Positions 24,695 through 34,095 are shown, counted from the stretch's first letter. The stretch: DNA of 64,000 nt from Saprospiraceae bacterium UBA7687 (GCA_002482845.1 DLGT01000112.1:1-64000), one strand, 5' to 3'. Translations and numbers: made by a program. Notes: a model not told the origin generated them from the letters alone.

Positions 24695-25528
24695 TTATAA
24701 ATGATGAATTTCGATATTATCCTGAAGTATTTTATTTAGTGGTATGATTACGTGTCTATCACCAGTCTCTACAGTAACTGAAGACTTGTCAAGGTCCGTT
24801 ATCTTTCCAGTGACCCCATTTACAGTTACCTTGTCACCTATATTGAGTTTGTCTTTAGTATAATATGATGCTAAAAAACTTGCTACCAAATCTTTGGAAG
24901 CAAATCCGTAACCAATCGAAAAAGCAAGTACGCCACCTGCAATCAATATTGAAATATTTTGTGCAAAAAAATCAGTATTAATCTGTGCTTGGGACAATGC
25001 GACGATGAGTACATTAATAAATACAAAATAAAATACAAACGAAGCGATGATATTTGCAGAAGGCATCCCAAGTGATTTACATGTGGTAGCCACCAAATTT
25101 TTTAAAGTATCTGATAGTAAAAGTCCAGCAATGAGAATTACAAAAGCTGCTATTAGATTAGGTACAAATTTTATGATATCTTGTATCAAATCTGCGAGTA
25201 TTGGCATATCGAGCACACCAATAGCCGTCATCACAAAAATCAACATCATAAGGTAGTACACAATCTTAGCTGCTATTGCACTGAGTTTTATTTCTATATT
25301 ATTTTTTGCTAATAAATCTATTTCATTGAGCTTTTCTCCTAAATCATCGATCCTTAAAGTAGCCAAAAACTTAGTAATTACTTTTTTTACTATCTTCGAA
25401 ATGATCATACCCACTATAATGATGATCGTAGCAGTAACAAATTTAGGGATAGCTGTCATCATGCCTAGCAACATATCCATCAGTGCAGTTTGTATTTTTT
25501 CGCTAAACATTAAGGTAAATTGGACCAT
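24695..25528 (-). CDS. Small-conductance mechanosensitive channel family protein
   Basis: A 277-residue inner-membrane protein with four to five helices. It has two copies of the 'conserved TM helix' (about 22-55 and 110-145), a pore-lining Gly/Ala-rich segment (ILIAGGVLAFSIGYGFASKDLVASFLAS, about 190-218) and a beta-sandwich domain starting NIGDKVTVNGVTGKITDLDKSSVTVETGD. This fits the short MscS/CmpX-like group that releases osmolytes under membrane tension. It lies in a minus-strand operon behind an ECF sigma factor and a 67-residue protein (14-bp gap). Confidence 0.88.
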   Translation of the reverse strand: MVQFTLMFSEKIQTALMDMLLGMMTAIPKFVTATIIIIVGMIISKIVKKVITKFLATLRIDDLGEKLNEIDLLAKNNIEIKLSAIAAKIVYYLMMLIFVMTAIGVLDMPILADLIQDIIKFVPNLIAAFVILIAGLLLSDTLKNLVATTCKSLGMPSANIIASFVFYFVFINVLIVALSQAQINTDFFAQNISILIAGGVLAFSIGYGFASKDLVASFLASYYTKDKLNIGDKVTVNGVTGKITDLDKSSVTVETGDRHVIIPLNKILQDNIEIHHL

Positions 25529-25542
25529 TGCTGTAATATAAT

Positions 25543-25746
25543 TTATTTTTTATTTTTAATACTGTCACTAGAGCTATCAAACGAAGTAAGAACATTACCT
25601 AATTTGGGCAAATACAAATCGAATATATTACTGACAAATCCAAAAAAATTAATGTTTGAATTAATGTTCTGTTTTGTCTTGTCACTATTTTTGCTTCTAC
25701 TTTCGACAAGGATTTTCTCTAACTCTTTAAAATTATTCTGCCCCAT
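25543..25746 (-). CDS. Small hypothetical protein between ECF sigma factor and MscS genes
   Basis: A 67-residue, hydrophilic protein with a Lys/Ser-rich N-terminus and a hydrophobic patch (INFFGFVSNIFDLYLPKLG, about 32-50), followed by a charged tail. I recognise no family. It is tightly packed between the sigma factor gene (13 bp upstream) and the MscS gene (14 bp downstream), which argues that it is real. In this position Bacteroidota ECF factors often have a partner protein, but its sequence shows no anti-sigma zinc motif. A role as regulator or membrane-peripheral partner is a guess. Confidence 0.65.
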   Translation of the reverse strand: MGQNNFKELEKILVESRSKNSDKTKQNINSNINFFGFVSNIFDLYLPKLGNVLTSFDSSSDSIKNKK

Positions 25747-25759
25747 TTGATATTTTTGA

Positions 25760-26365
25760 CTAGGCTACTGACTCCCCATATTTTGTTTTATATATTTTCA
25801 TAAAACGCTCTTTTGCTCTAAGAATTTTCATTTTCACTGCACTTTCAGTTTTATTAAGGACCTCACTTATTTCTCTAATTGACAGCTCATCTTGGTATTT
25901 CATGAGCAATATTCCATTGTCTTCAGCACTAAGCTCGGTCATAACATCTTTCAATCTATACACATTTGTCTCCATTATTTCGGCATCAAAAGCACTATCG
26001 TCTTCTATCTCAAATTTTGTATAGTCACCATATGATTGTGTGATATCCTTTTTTTCCTTTCGGATAAGGTCTATACAAAAGTTATAAGTGATAGAATAAA
26101 GCCAAGTCGAAAATTTGGACTTACCACTAAATTTTGATAAACTGAGCAATATCTTTACAAAAATCTCTTGCGTCGCATCTTCTGCCATTTCTATATCCTT
26201 GAGCATAGTGACACACTTTGAGTAAACCTTATTTGTATACCTATCATACAGAATATTAAAATAATTAACATTCTGTGTCAATAAATACTGCTCCAATGCC
26301 TCCTCATCGCTAATGGACTTTAGAGAAGGAATGGTAACAATTGGGTTTAATAGATTAATTATCAA
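25760..26365 (-). CDS. ECF-type RNA polymerase sigma factor
   Basis: A 201-residue sigma-70 family protein with region 2 (about 35-105: ILYDRYTNKVYSKC, AEDATQEIFVKILLSLSKF, KFSTWLYSITYNFCIDLIRK) and region 4 (about 138-190: LSIREISEVLNKTESAVKMKILRAKERFMK, a helix-turn-helix that reads the -35 region). Regions 1.1 and 3 are absent, as in ECF factors. No anti-sigma factor is recognisable next to it. The next genes are a small protein and an MscS channel, so the operon may respond to envelope or osmotic stress. An upstream TAAATTTG box at 26430-26437 is the likely promoter. Confidence 0.93.
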   Translation of the reverse strand: MIINLLNPIVTIPSLKSISDEEALEQYLLTQNVNYFNILYDRYTNKVYSKCVTMLKDIEMAEDATQEIFVKILLSLSKFSGKSKFSTWLYSITYNFCIDLIRKEKKDITQSYGDYTKFEIEDDSAFDAEIMETNVYRLKDVMTELSAEDNGILLMKYQDELSIREISEVLNKTESAVKMKILRAKERFMKIYKTKYGESVA

Positions 26366-26429
26366 AATAAAACCAAGTTGATTTTTAAAGGATATGCCAT
26401 TTATGACGCATTTTTTCGGAAAAGTTGCA

Positions 26430-26437
26430 CAAATTTA
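26430..26437 (-). promoter_or_regulatory. TAnnTTTG -7 box of the ECF sigma operon
   Basis: The minus-strand TAAATTTG is 64 bp before the ATG at 26365. Confidence 0.4.
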
Positions 26438-26493
26438 AAATAATATTTCACTTTTATACAAATCGATCAAAATTGGTTGACAAATTCAGTCAA

Positions 26494-27288
26494 TTAGTCA
26501 TTTTTTTGAATACCATTTAAACACCTAATATGCCCTTCAGAAATCTTTTTTTGAAACATTTTTTTACCAATATTAACCTCATCTTGAGAATAATTTACTT
26601 TATGATCTAAGTGATATTGGATGGCAGCATATCTGATAGAGTAAAGCTGAAGTCCTAACATTTTTAACCTATATTCTATATCTACATCTTCGCCAACACC
26701 TGCTGACTGATAATCTTCATCAAAACCATTTACACTCAATAAATGATTTTTGCTCACTGACCAATTATGGCCCCATATTCCTGTTTCTCTTTTTTGTTTT
26801 AGAAATGGAATGAAAATGCCATATTTTAATCTTTTTGAACCCGATCTTATTAGATTCCAAAAACTCAATAAATCGAGATCCTTGGTAACATACAGTTTTT
26901 TTGTGAGTTGTTCGCTAACCATGATACGCCTTCCAAATAACATCGATCCTTCGTCCATATGCTTTTTGTAAGCTTTTATGAAATGATGATGGGGAATGCA
27001 GTCACCGTCTATAAATATTATAAACTTTCCATCCGATACGCTAATAGCTTTATTTAATATTTGGTTCTTTCTGAATCCATTATCTAATTCTTGATATACA
27101 TGCTTTACAGGAAATCCATCAATATCATGAATAAATGAGAAGGTGCTTTTGATATCATCTTCGGCAATAATTACTTCAAAATCTTTACAAGATTGATATT
27201 CAAATGATTTTAAGATCAATTCTAATGCTATCTTATTTTTATAATACGCAATGATAACGCTGAATAATTTTTTGTCAGTGATAGCCAT
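26494..27288 (-). CDS. Family 2 glycosyltransferase
   Basis: A 264-residue GT-A fold enzyme. It has the N-terminal FSVIIAYYKNKIALELILKSFEYQS, a metal/nucleotide-binding acidic motif IIFIDGDCIPHHHF (about 92-105), and a C-terminal segment GVGEDVDIEYRLKMLG (about 196-211) that resembles the catalytic ED block of galactosyltransferase-like GT2 enzymes. It has no membrane segment and is probably cytoplasmic, adding a sugar to an envelope polysaccharide. It is a single-gene unit with its own promoter box. The sugar donor and acceptor cannot be read from the sequence. Confidence 0.88.
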   Translation of the reverse strand: MAITDKKLFSVIIAYYKNKIALELILKSFEYQSCKDFEVIIAEDDIKSTFSFIHDIDGFPVKHVYQELDNGFRKNQILNKAISVSDGKFIIFIDGDCIPHHHFIKAYKKHMDEGSMLFGRRIMVSEQLTKKLYVTKDLDLLSFWNLIRSGSKRLKYGIFIPFLKQKRETGIWGHNWSVSKNHLLSVNGFDEDYQSAGVGEDVDIEYRLKMLGLQLYSIRYAAIQYHLDHKVNYSQDEVNIGKKMFQKKISEGHIRCLNGIQKND

Positions 27289-27325
27289 GACTAACTTTTA
27301 TGAATTAATTTTTATAAATCTGCAA

Positions 27326-27333
27326 CAAAAGTA
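27326..27333 (-). promoter_or_regulatory. TAnnTTTG -7 box of the GT2 gene
   Basis: The minus-strand TACTTTTG is 37 bp before the ATG at 27288. Confidence 0.5.
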
Positions 27334-27544
27334 ATTCTATTTGCCTATTCCTTTCAGAAGTTTATTGAAAATAAAATTTTTATGAAGTTAAATCTTTGAA
27401 GTACAATTTTATAAACTGAAATATTGTATTTTGATAGTTACTTATTTTATTTGTTTCCAAAACATTTAATTATCTTTCAATTTATGTTTTCGGAACAGTA
27501 TAAAAATTAATCCTAATTAATTAATAATCTGTTACTTATCATAC

Positions 27545-27591
27545 TAAAAACACGTCTTGCTGTTAAGATTATGTTAAAAACATGTCTTACT
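27545..27591 (+). repeat. Paired 17-bp direct repeats upstream of the HtrA gene
   Basis: TAAAAACACGTCTTGCT (27545-27561) and TAAAAACATGTCTTACT (27575-27591) differ at two bases and are spaced exactly 30 bp. They lie 106-152 bp before the protease start codon. They could be tandem binding sites for a regulator. The rest of the 27289-27696 gap shows nothing else notable. Confidence 0.4.
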
Positions 27592-27696
27592 ATAATCCAA
27601 GTATTCTTTATGGCGTTATTAAGCATGATATTGAATTTGAGAACATTTTTACTCAAAAATAATATCTTCAGTTAAACCAATAATAATCATAACAAA

Positions 27697-28878
27697 ATGA
27701 AATCTTATATTCAGTTAATACTAGCAGGCGTTATAGGCGGGCTCATTGTATTGGGTGGATTAAAAGCATACAAGTTTGATAGTAAAGGAGTATCAGATAA
27801 TGTTGCCAAAGCTACTCAAGTGAGCTACAATATGTCTCCTTCATCTTTAAGTAACAATATGCCTAATGATTTTGTAGAAAGTGCAAAAAAATCCACAGGT
27901 TCTGTAGTACATATTTTTGCAGAAGAAAGTGATGAACTTGCCATGCAGAATCGTAATAAGAATAGAAGTAGAAATCCTTTCGGTGATTTTTTTAGTATGG
28001 ATGATTTTTTTGGTGGTAATTTTTATTCACCCAAAAATGGAAGCGGATCTGGGGTAATATACTCCACGGATGGCTATATCATCACAAATAATCACGTTGT
28101 AGGTTTTGCTGACAAAATAGTTGTCACTGATTCAGAGGGTAATAAATTTGATGCTGAAAAAATCGGAACTGATGAATCAACTGACTTAGCAGTCATAAAG
28201 GTAGTAGGAGCTAAAAATCTTGTCCCTGTAAAAATCGGAGACTCTGAAAAAGTTCAGGTGGGTGAGTGGGTACTTGCGGTAGGAAATCCTTTTGGATATC
28301 TCTCTTCTACAGTCACTGCTGGTATAGTAAGTGCAAAAGGTAGAAAACTTGACATCATTAAAGGCGAAAAAGCAATAGAAGAATTTATCCAAACGGATGC
28401 AGCCATCAATCCAGGTAATAGTGGTGGAGCACTCGTAAATCTACAAGGTGAACTCATAGGTATCAACACCGCTATAGCTACACCTACAGGCACGTTTGCT
28501 GGATATTCATTCGCAATTCCAACAAAAATTGTAAAGAAAGTAGTAAAAGATATCATCGAAAATGGTGGTAACATCGAGCGTACAAATCTAGGTGTTGGTG
28601 GTTACGATGTAAATGAAGATATAGTAAAGGAGTTTGGGCTTAAAATTAAAAACAATAAAGGTTTTTATATAGAAGAAGTAGAGAAAAAAAGTGCTGCCCA
28701 ACTTGGTGGCCTTTTACCTGGTGATGTTATCGTAGGTATAAATGAAAATATCGTCGCAAATTATGATGATATAGAAAAAACCATGAAATACAATAAAGTT
28801 GGAGATAAAGTAAATATTAAAGTGAATAGAAATGGCAAAGAAATGACAATTCCCGTCCAACTAAGGAAGACGTTTTAG
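27697..28878 (+). CDS. HtrA/DegS-type trypsin-like serine protease with one PDZ domain
   Basis: A 393-residue periplasmic protease anchored by an N-terminal hydrophobic segment (about 5-22). The catalytic triad is visible: His133 (ITNNHVV), Asp163 (STDLAVIKV) and Ser242 (AINPGNSGGAL). A Phe/Gly/Asp-rich LA-loop region lies at about 90-112. A single PDZ domain follows (about 290-390, GLLPGDVIVGIN). One PDZ and a retained anchor resemble DegS more than DegP. Known relatives degrade or sense misfolded envelope proteins. The gene is monocistronic, preceded by paired direct repeats and followed by a strong terminator. Confidence 0.93.
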   Translation: MKSYIQLILAGVIGGLIVLGGLKAYKFDSKGVSDNVAKATQVSYNMSPSSLSNNMPNDFVESAKKSTGSVVHIFAEESDELAMQNRNKNRSRNPFGDFFSMDDFFGGNFYSPKNGSGSGVIYSTDGYIITNNHVVGFADKIVVTDSEGNKFDAEKIGTDESTDLAVIKVVGAKNLVPVKIGDSEKVQVGEWVLAVGNPFGYLSSTVTAGIVSAKGRKLDIIKGEKAIEEFIQTDAAINPGNSGGALVNLQGELIGINTAIATPTGTFAGYSFAIPTKIVKKVVKDIIENGGNIERTNLGVGGYDVNEDIVKEFGLKIKNNKGFYIEEVEKKSAAQLGGLLPGDVIVGINENIVANYDDIEKTMKYNKVGDKVNIKVNRNGKEMTIPVQLRKTF

Positions 28879-28921
28879 TGTTAATACTGTGATAGTAACC
28901 CAATCATGAGAACATTGGGAG

Positions 28922-28964
28922 CTTAAACTCAAAGTGACACGAATAGTAAAATTTTGAGTTTAAG
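28922..28964. other. Perfect 12-bp inverted repeat after the HtrA gene
   Basis: Arms CTTAAACTCAAA (28922-28933) and TTTGAGTTTAAG (28953-28964) enclose a 19-nt loop. It sits between the stop codon and the main terminator. Confidence 0.5.
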
Positions 28965-29003
28965 TTGGTTAAAGAAAAGTTGGTTTTTCGTTTTGTTTTG
29001 ATT

Positions 29004-29037
29004 CGTCTGCTCTCCCAAAAGAGCAGACGTTTTTTTT
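29004..29037 (+). terminator. Strong rho-independent terminator of the HtrA gene
   Basis: The perfect 10-bp stem CGTCTGCTCT/AGAGCAGACG (29004-29013 with 29020-29029) has a 6-nt loop followed by eight T. Confidence 0.9.
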
Positions 29038-29054
29038 ATTTAAAACAGATAAAA

Positions 29055-30692
29055 TTAACTCAAATACTTTCCTACTATAGGCATACGTCTGCCTACTCCG
29101 AATGCTTTAGGACTGACGCGAAGTACTGGAGCAGTTTGATGCCTCTTAAATTCATTGATATTTACCAATCTTAGTATTCTCCTGACCAAAGCCGGGTCAT
29201 ATCCCATGTCAATAATATCTTGTGGACCTTGGCGCTTTTCTATATATTGGTAGAGAATGGTATCTAGTATATCATAATCAGGAAGACTATCACTATCTTT
29301 TTGATTTGGTCTGAGCTCTGCAGATGGTGGTTTGGAAATAGAGTTGACAGGAATCCATTCTTCATCTTTATTGATATAATGAGCGAGTTCATAAATTTCT
29401 GTTTTATACACATCTGCCAAAACAGACAAGCCACCACACAAGTCACCATAAAGCGTCCCGTATCCTACCGACATTTCACTTTTATTGGTGGTATTGAGCA
29501 AAATGTGGCCAAATTTATTGGAGATCGCCATATTTAGAATACCTCTGACCCTAGCTTGGATATTTTCTTCTGTAACATTAAAGGGAAGTTCACCAAATAA
29601 TGGTGACAACTTCAGCATGAAAGCATCATACATATCTTTGATAGGGACAATATCGTATTGAATACCTGATTTTTTTGCCAAAGCTACAGCATCATCTACT
29701 GAATGTCCTGTAGAAAATTGAGACGGCATGAGCAATACACGTACATTTTCTGGACCTAATGCTCTAGCTGCAAGTATGGCAGTAACGGCAGAATCTATTC
29801 CACCTGAAAGGCCTAGGACTGCTTTTGTGAATCCTAATTTTTTAAAATAATCTTTAATACCTAGCACGATAGCATCATGGATAAGGGCAATCTTTTCTTT
29901 AGGTTGTTCCTGTATCGAGCCACCTTCGTCTACTTCGTTGAGATCATAATGTCTGATGCTCTCTTCAAAATATGGTAATTCGTCATGAAGTGCACCATTT
30001 TTTGACATTACGATAGACCCACCATCAAAAATCAATTCTGTCTGAGCGCCACAATGATTGACATAGAACATGGATACGCCATATCGCTCCACATTTGTTT
30101 TAACTACTGCAATACGACTAGCTGCATGATTGTAGTTGAATGGTGATGCAGACACATTAATCATAAAATCAGGACTGTACTTCATCATTTCATCCATGGG
30201 AATAACCGTATAAAGTGGATCATCTGTACCGACATCCCAAATGTCTTCACACACAGTAAGTGCTATTTTTTTGCCTTTATACATTAGAATATCCCATTCT
30301 TTAGCTGGCTCAAAATATCTGTATTCGTCAAAAACGTCATACGTTGGTAGCAAAGTTTTGTGTTGCACAAATTCAATTCGACCATTGGCAAGAAAATATA
30401 CTGAGTTAAATAAGCTTTTCCCTTTAGCTTCTGGATTTCTAGATGGTGCGCCTACGACAATGGCGATATCATGCGCGTGTGTGCACAAGGTCTGAATGCT
30501 CTCATCCGAAAGTCTGATAAAATCATCAAACTCCAAAAAATCTCTAGGCGGATATCCACATGTTGCTAATTCACTGAAACAAATGATGTCTGTACCTACA
30601 TTTTTGGCCGCTTTAATAGCTTCTATCATCTTGGCAGTGTTACCTTCGAAATTGCCTATATGATAATTGAGTTGTGCAATGCTGATTTTCAT
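29055..30692 (-). CDS. nadE: Glutamine-dependent NAD+ synthetase
   Basis: A 545-residue two-domain enzyme that converts nicotinic-acid adenine dinucleotide to NAD+ using ATP and glutamine. The N-terminal nitrilase-type glutaminase (about 1-260) shows the Glu-Lys-Cys triad: CFSELATCGYPP, HKTLLPTYDVFDE and LTVCEDIW. The C-terminal synthetase (about 270-545) has the ATP P-loop VLGLSGGIDSAV and the conserved TTNKSEMSVGYGTLYGD segment. Length is typical of bacterial two-domain NadE. It is transcribed alone from a TATCTTTG box at 30734-30741. Confidence 0.95.
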   Translation of the reverse strand: MKISIAQLNYHIGNFEGNTAKMIEAIKAAKNVGTDIICFSELATCGYPPRDFLEFDDFIRLSDESIQTLCTHAHDIAIVVGAPSRNPEAKGKSLFNSVYFLANGRIEFVQHKTLLPTYDVFDEYRYFEPAKEWDILMYKGKKIALTVCEDIWDVGTDDPLYTVIPMDEMMKYSPDFMINVSASPFNYNHAASRIAVVKTNVERYGVSMFYVNHCGAQTELIFDGGSIVMSKNGALHDELPYFEESIRHYDLNEVDEGGSIQEQPKEKIALIHDAIVLGIKDYFKKLGFTKAVLGLSGGIDSAVTAILAARALGPENVRVLLMPSQFSTGHSVDDAVALAKKSGIQYDIVPIKDMYDAFMLKLSPLFGELPFNVTEENIQARVRGILNMAISNKFGHILLNTTNKSEMSVGYGTLYGDLCGGLSVLADVYKTEIYELAHYINKDEEWIPVNSISKPPSAELRPNQKDSDSLPDYDILDTILYQYIEKRQGPQDIIDMGYDPALVRRILRLVNINEFKRHQTAPVLRVSPKAFGVGRRMPIVGKYLS

Positions 30693-30733
30693 GATTGAAT
30701 TTATAAAATACCAATTGTTTTATTATAAAGTCC

Positions 30734-30741
30734 CAAAGATA
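30734..30741 (-). promoter_or_regulatory. TAnnTTTG -7 box of nadE
   Basis: The minus-strand TATCTTTG is 41 bp before the ATG at 30692. Confidence 0.55.
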
Positions 30742-30821
30742 CGAACTTAAGGTTAACGATTAGTATGCCAAAATTTGATTCTTTTTGTGTGAAGAATAAA
30801 GCTGAAATATTTTTTAACTTT

Positions 30822-31550
30822 TCACTTCCAACTATAATCAGCTTTCCCAATTAAGCTTCCATCTTTTGAATAATAACTCCAAGTTCCTACTCTTTGTATC
30901 TTTTGGATTTTGTAACTACTTGGCTCACTATTTTTATCAGATTTATAAGTAACATCAAAAACGATTTTTTTAAATTGTCCTTCTATTTCCTTAACATATG
31001 TATTATTACGAACGTAGGAAAACTCTTCGTACTTACCGTCCAATTCACCATCTAAATTAAAATTTGCAATAATTTTCTTTTTGTCATTAGTAAAAAACTG
31101 CCATTCTCCAACTCTCTTGCCGTTTACATATTCACCTTTACTTTTAATACCTCTATCCATATAACTTGGGTAATATTCAATAAAATCTCCATGTGGTATA
31201 TCTAATAAAAATTTGTTGTGAGATTCAATAAGTTCTTTAGTTAAGTAGTCTGTATAAAGAGTAGTATCAATTCCTAATTTATGGTAAATACCTGTTTTTA
31301 ATTGAACTTGGCCATGTTCAAAATAAACTGTACAGACCAGTTTGTTATTCTCTAATGTATATTCTAATTTAGGTTGTCCATTATTATATTTGGTATTTCG
31401 TGGTATTGTATCATTATATTCCTGACTTCGAGCTAAGGTGGTTGGATTAAAACTACTAAAATCTGGCAAATCATGTATTTGACAAAGAATTGGCGATATC
31501 ATCATTAATAAATAGAATGTAACAAATAATGTTAAATATTTAATTTTCAT
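30822..31550 (-). CDS. Secreted MORN-repeat-like (YwqK-type) hypothetical protein
   Basis: A 242-residue protein from the ATG at 31550, with signal peptide (MKIKYLTLFVTFYLLMMISP, cleaved near ILCQ). The body has MORN/YwqK-like units: YFEHGQVQLKTGIY, HGDFIEYYPSYMDRGIKSKGEYVNGKRVGEWQFF, LDGELDGKYEEF, and VGTWSYYSKDGSLIGKADYSWK. Such repeats form beta-hairpin solenoids. No enzymatic role is known for this type. The longer frame to 31625 adds an unlikely N-terminus before the signal peptide. It is 12 bp from the O-antigen ligase-like gene if the long frame is used and 87 bp otherwise. Confidence 0.6.
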   Translation of the reverse strand: MKIKYLTLFVTFYLLMMISPILCQIHDLPDFSSFNPTTLARSQEYNDTIPRNTKYNNGQPKLEYTLENNKLVCTVYFEHGQVQLKTGIYHKLGIDTTLYTDYLTKELIESHNKFLLDIPHGDFIEYYPSYMDRGIKSKGEYVNGKRVGEWQFFTNDKKKIIANFNLDGELDGKYEEFSYVRNNTYVKEIEGQFKKIVFDVTYKSDKNSEPSSYKIQKIQRVGTWSYYSKDGSLIGKADYSWK

Positions 31551-31637
31551 TTTGGCGCTTTTTATAATATGTATCCAATAAAGAAAATTAATATTCTTTA
31601 TTGGTTTAAAAAATAATATAATCAATTTACTCGATAC

Positions 31638-32909
31638 TTAAGTTCCTAAAACCTGACTTTCTCTCCATGCCAACCACCAAAACCAAGCAACAAAAAAACC
31701 ATACACAAAAATAGGAAGTTGACCTTCTAGATGGGTTTCAAAAGTAAAACTGAAAATGGCCGGTATAAAAAATGCCATAAACCAGATATTTTTTCGCAAA
31801 TATGGCATCGTAAAAGGTATAAACATGTGACTCAGAAATAATAAAAACGCAACAATTCCACCTGAAGCCCAATATATAATGATCTCACTACTCGGCAAAA
31901 AGTAACTTTTGGGAGACAATTCAGGTAAGTTTTGTTTGTACCAACTTTCTGTTTCTTCTTGTAAGTTACTGAATCCTACACCCGTTATTGGGTTAGAAAT
32001 AATAATATCTTTACCAGCCTTTAATGAATTAAATCTAACAGCATCACTAAGTCCATCTTTAAATTCTCCTTTACTGTAATGGCCGAAATCATACTTTATA
32101 TAGTTTACTCTCTGTGCAAATGTCGGTATGGTATTATATGCGATGATCGGTAAAAGAAATATTACTGACGCAAATAAAACAAAAAGCCAATTTTTTAGTC
32201 GCCCAAATTCATATGCGAGTAAAATGATTGCAGACAGATAAAGTGCAATTAATCCAGTCTTTGAGCCAAGGATATGCAGATACACGATTTGTATAACGGT
32301 ATAACTGACTAAAAGCAGTTTAATATATTTAGAAGTAGTAGACTTATATTGATACAGAGCAAGCAAACAAGATATCACCACTACCCAGCTCACTCTGATA
32401 TGATCGCCAAAAGACAAGACAGACATTACTTTAGATACATTATATTGAGATGTAATATTTTCATAGTCTAAAATATAGTTTTGAAGGCTGTAAGCTGTAG
32501 AAATAGTCATTACAAAGATAATAAGATAATGAATAGCACTTATTAAATTTTTCTTTGGATTAAAAGCAAATATAAATGCTGGAAAAAGAATAAGTAAGCA
32601 CTTCATGACGCCACGATGTTGCAAAAATCCTGTTCCCTCATAAATTATATCACTTAGCAATGGGAGTAAAGCCAACCCTAAAAAAGTGAACATCCACTTA
32701 TTATAGAATAGCCAGCTTATTTTTCGAATATGAAAAATAACATATATACCAATAAACAGAAACCCAATATTTGAAACTACTCTTGAAAACAAAAAGCCTA
32801 TAAACAGCAGAATTATTCCAAGCAAAGGCAATGCTATGTTCCATTTATTAGCTTTGGTTTCTGTATCTATTGTATTCAAATTATCGATATTGTCTTTAAA
32901 ATATTGCAA
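31638..32909 (-). CDS. O-antigen ligase/polymerase family membrane protein
   Basis: A 423-residue protein with 10-12 membrane helices and the periplasmic loop typical of the Wzy_C/O-antigen ligase family (about 300-365, including NPITGVGFSNLQEET and a following Ser/Pro-rich stretch). It probably joins O-antigen or another lipid-linked glycan to lipid A or to another chain in the periplasm. Sequence divergence in this family is high and the exact acceptor is unknown. A TACATTTG-type box at 32918-32925 on the minus strand lies only 9 bp upstream of the ATG, so the mRNA may be nearly leaderless. Confidence 0.8.
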   Translation of the reverse strand: MQYFKDNIDNLNTIDTETKANKWNIALPLLGIILLFIGFLFSRVVSNIGFLFIGIYVIFHIRKISWLFYNKWMFTFLGLALLPLLSDIIYEGTGFLQHRGVMKCLLILFPAFIFAFNPKKNLISAIHYLIIFVMTISTAYSLQNYILDYENITSQYNVSKVMSVLSFGDHIRVSWVVVISCLLALYQYKSTTSKYIKLLLVSYTVIQIVYLHILGSKTGLIALYLSAIILLAYEFGRLKNWLFVLFASVIFLLPIIAYNTIPTFAQRVNYIKYDFGHYSKGEFKDGLSDAVRFNSLKAGKDIIISNPITGVGFSNLQEETESWYKQNLPELSPKSYFLPSSEIIIYWASGGIVAFLLFLSHMFIPFTMPYLRKNIWFMAFFIPAIFSFTFETHLEGQLPIFVYGFFVAWFWWLAWRESQVLGT

Positions 32910-33057
32910 ATGAGCCGCAAATGTAATATAACGAAACTTATCATCAAAATTGTCTAATCGGACATAAATTTAGTTATTGCGCTAAAGCTGAAAAAATACC
33001 TGCAATTTCAGTATGATTTTATACCTTTACATCGTTTTTTAGAAAAATCCATAACAT

Positions 33058-34095
33058 ATGTCAGCAGATATTTTTGCAAAAGTCCATCAAATACTAGACA
33101 ATATCAAGTCTGTAAGTATAGAAAATACAACAGATCTAGAAGCATTCAGAATCCGATATACGGGATCTAAAAATGAGTTAAAAGCTCTTTTTGGTGAAAT
33201 AAAAAATGTGGAAAATGATAGAAAAAAGGAATTTGGACAGTTGCTTAATGATGTAAAGCAAGCTGCTGAAGAAAAATATGAAACATTTAAAACAGCTTTA
33301 GAAGCATCGTCAGGCAAACAATCAGGTACGGATCTAGATCTAACAGCTCCTTCTGAAGCTATTCCTTCAGGATCGCGACATCCAGTTTCTATAGTTCTTA
33401 ATAGAATCATCCAGATATTCGAAAGAATAGGTTTTACAGTAGCCGAAGAAAGAGAAATAGAAAACGATTGGTACAACTTCACAGCTATGAATACGCCTGA
33501 AGATCATCCAGCTCGTGATATGCAAGATACTTTCTATCTAAAAGACTCTACGACTGAATTGCTTCGTACACATACATCATCTGTACAAGCAAGAATCATG
33601 ACTACCCAAAAGCCGCCTATTAGAATTATAGCTCCAGGTAGAGTATATAGAAATGAGACGATTTCGTCTAGATCTCACTGTCAGTTTCATCAAGTAGAAG
33701 GTCTATATATTGACAAAAATGTTTCTTTTGCAGATATGAAGCAGACATTATTATACTTTGCAAGAGAGATGTATGGACCTGATACCAATATCAGACTTAG
33801 ACCTAGTTTTTTCCCATTCACAGAGCCAAGTGCAGAGATGGACGTGTATTGGGGATTAAAAAACGAAGATGATTACCGAATCACCAAAGGAACAGGATGG
33901 TTAGAAATCTTAGGTTGCGGTATGGTAGATCCTAATGTACTCATCAATTGTGGTATTGACCCAAATGAGTATAGTGGTTTTGCTTTTGGTATGGGTATAG
34001 AGCGACAAGCTATGCTTCAGTTTAATATTACAGACATCAGACAGCTTTTTGAGAATGACACTCGATTCTTGAAGCAATTCAGTGGTGTGATCTGA
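33058..34095 (+). CDS. pheS: Phenylalanine--tRNA ligase alpha subunit
   Basis: A 345-residue class II synthetase subunit that charges tRNA-Phe as part of an alpha2-beta2 enzyme. Seen here: an N-terminal helical arm (1-90), motif 2 (RVYRNETISSRSHCQFHQVEG), the Phe-binding FFPFTEPSAEMDV, LEILGCGMVDPNVL, and the motif 3 stretch YSGFAFGMGIERQAML with the ATP-binding Arg. Length is standard. pheT is not in the window, so the two subunits are unlinked. Its stop codon overlaps the start of the EamA gene by one base. A TACCTTTA -7-like box lies at 33022-33029. Confidence 0.97.
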   Translation: MSADIFAKVHQILDNIKSVSIENTTDLEAFRIRYTGSKNELKALFGEIKNVENDRKKEFGQLLNDVKQAAEEKYETFKTALEASSGKQSGTDLDLTAPSEAIPSGSRHPVSIVLNRIIQIFERIGFTVAEEREIENDWYNFTAMNTPEDHPARDMQDTFYLKDSTTELLRTHTSSVQARIMTTQKPPIRIIAPGRVYRNETISSRSHCQFHQVEGLYIDKNVSFADMKQTLLYFAREMYGPDTNIRLRPSFFPFTEPSAEMDVYWGLKNEDDYRITKGTGWLEILGCGMVDPNVLINCGIDPNEYSGFAFGMGIERQAMLQFNITDIRQLFENDTRFLKQFSGVI

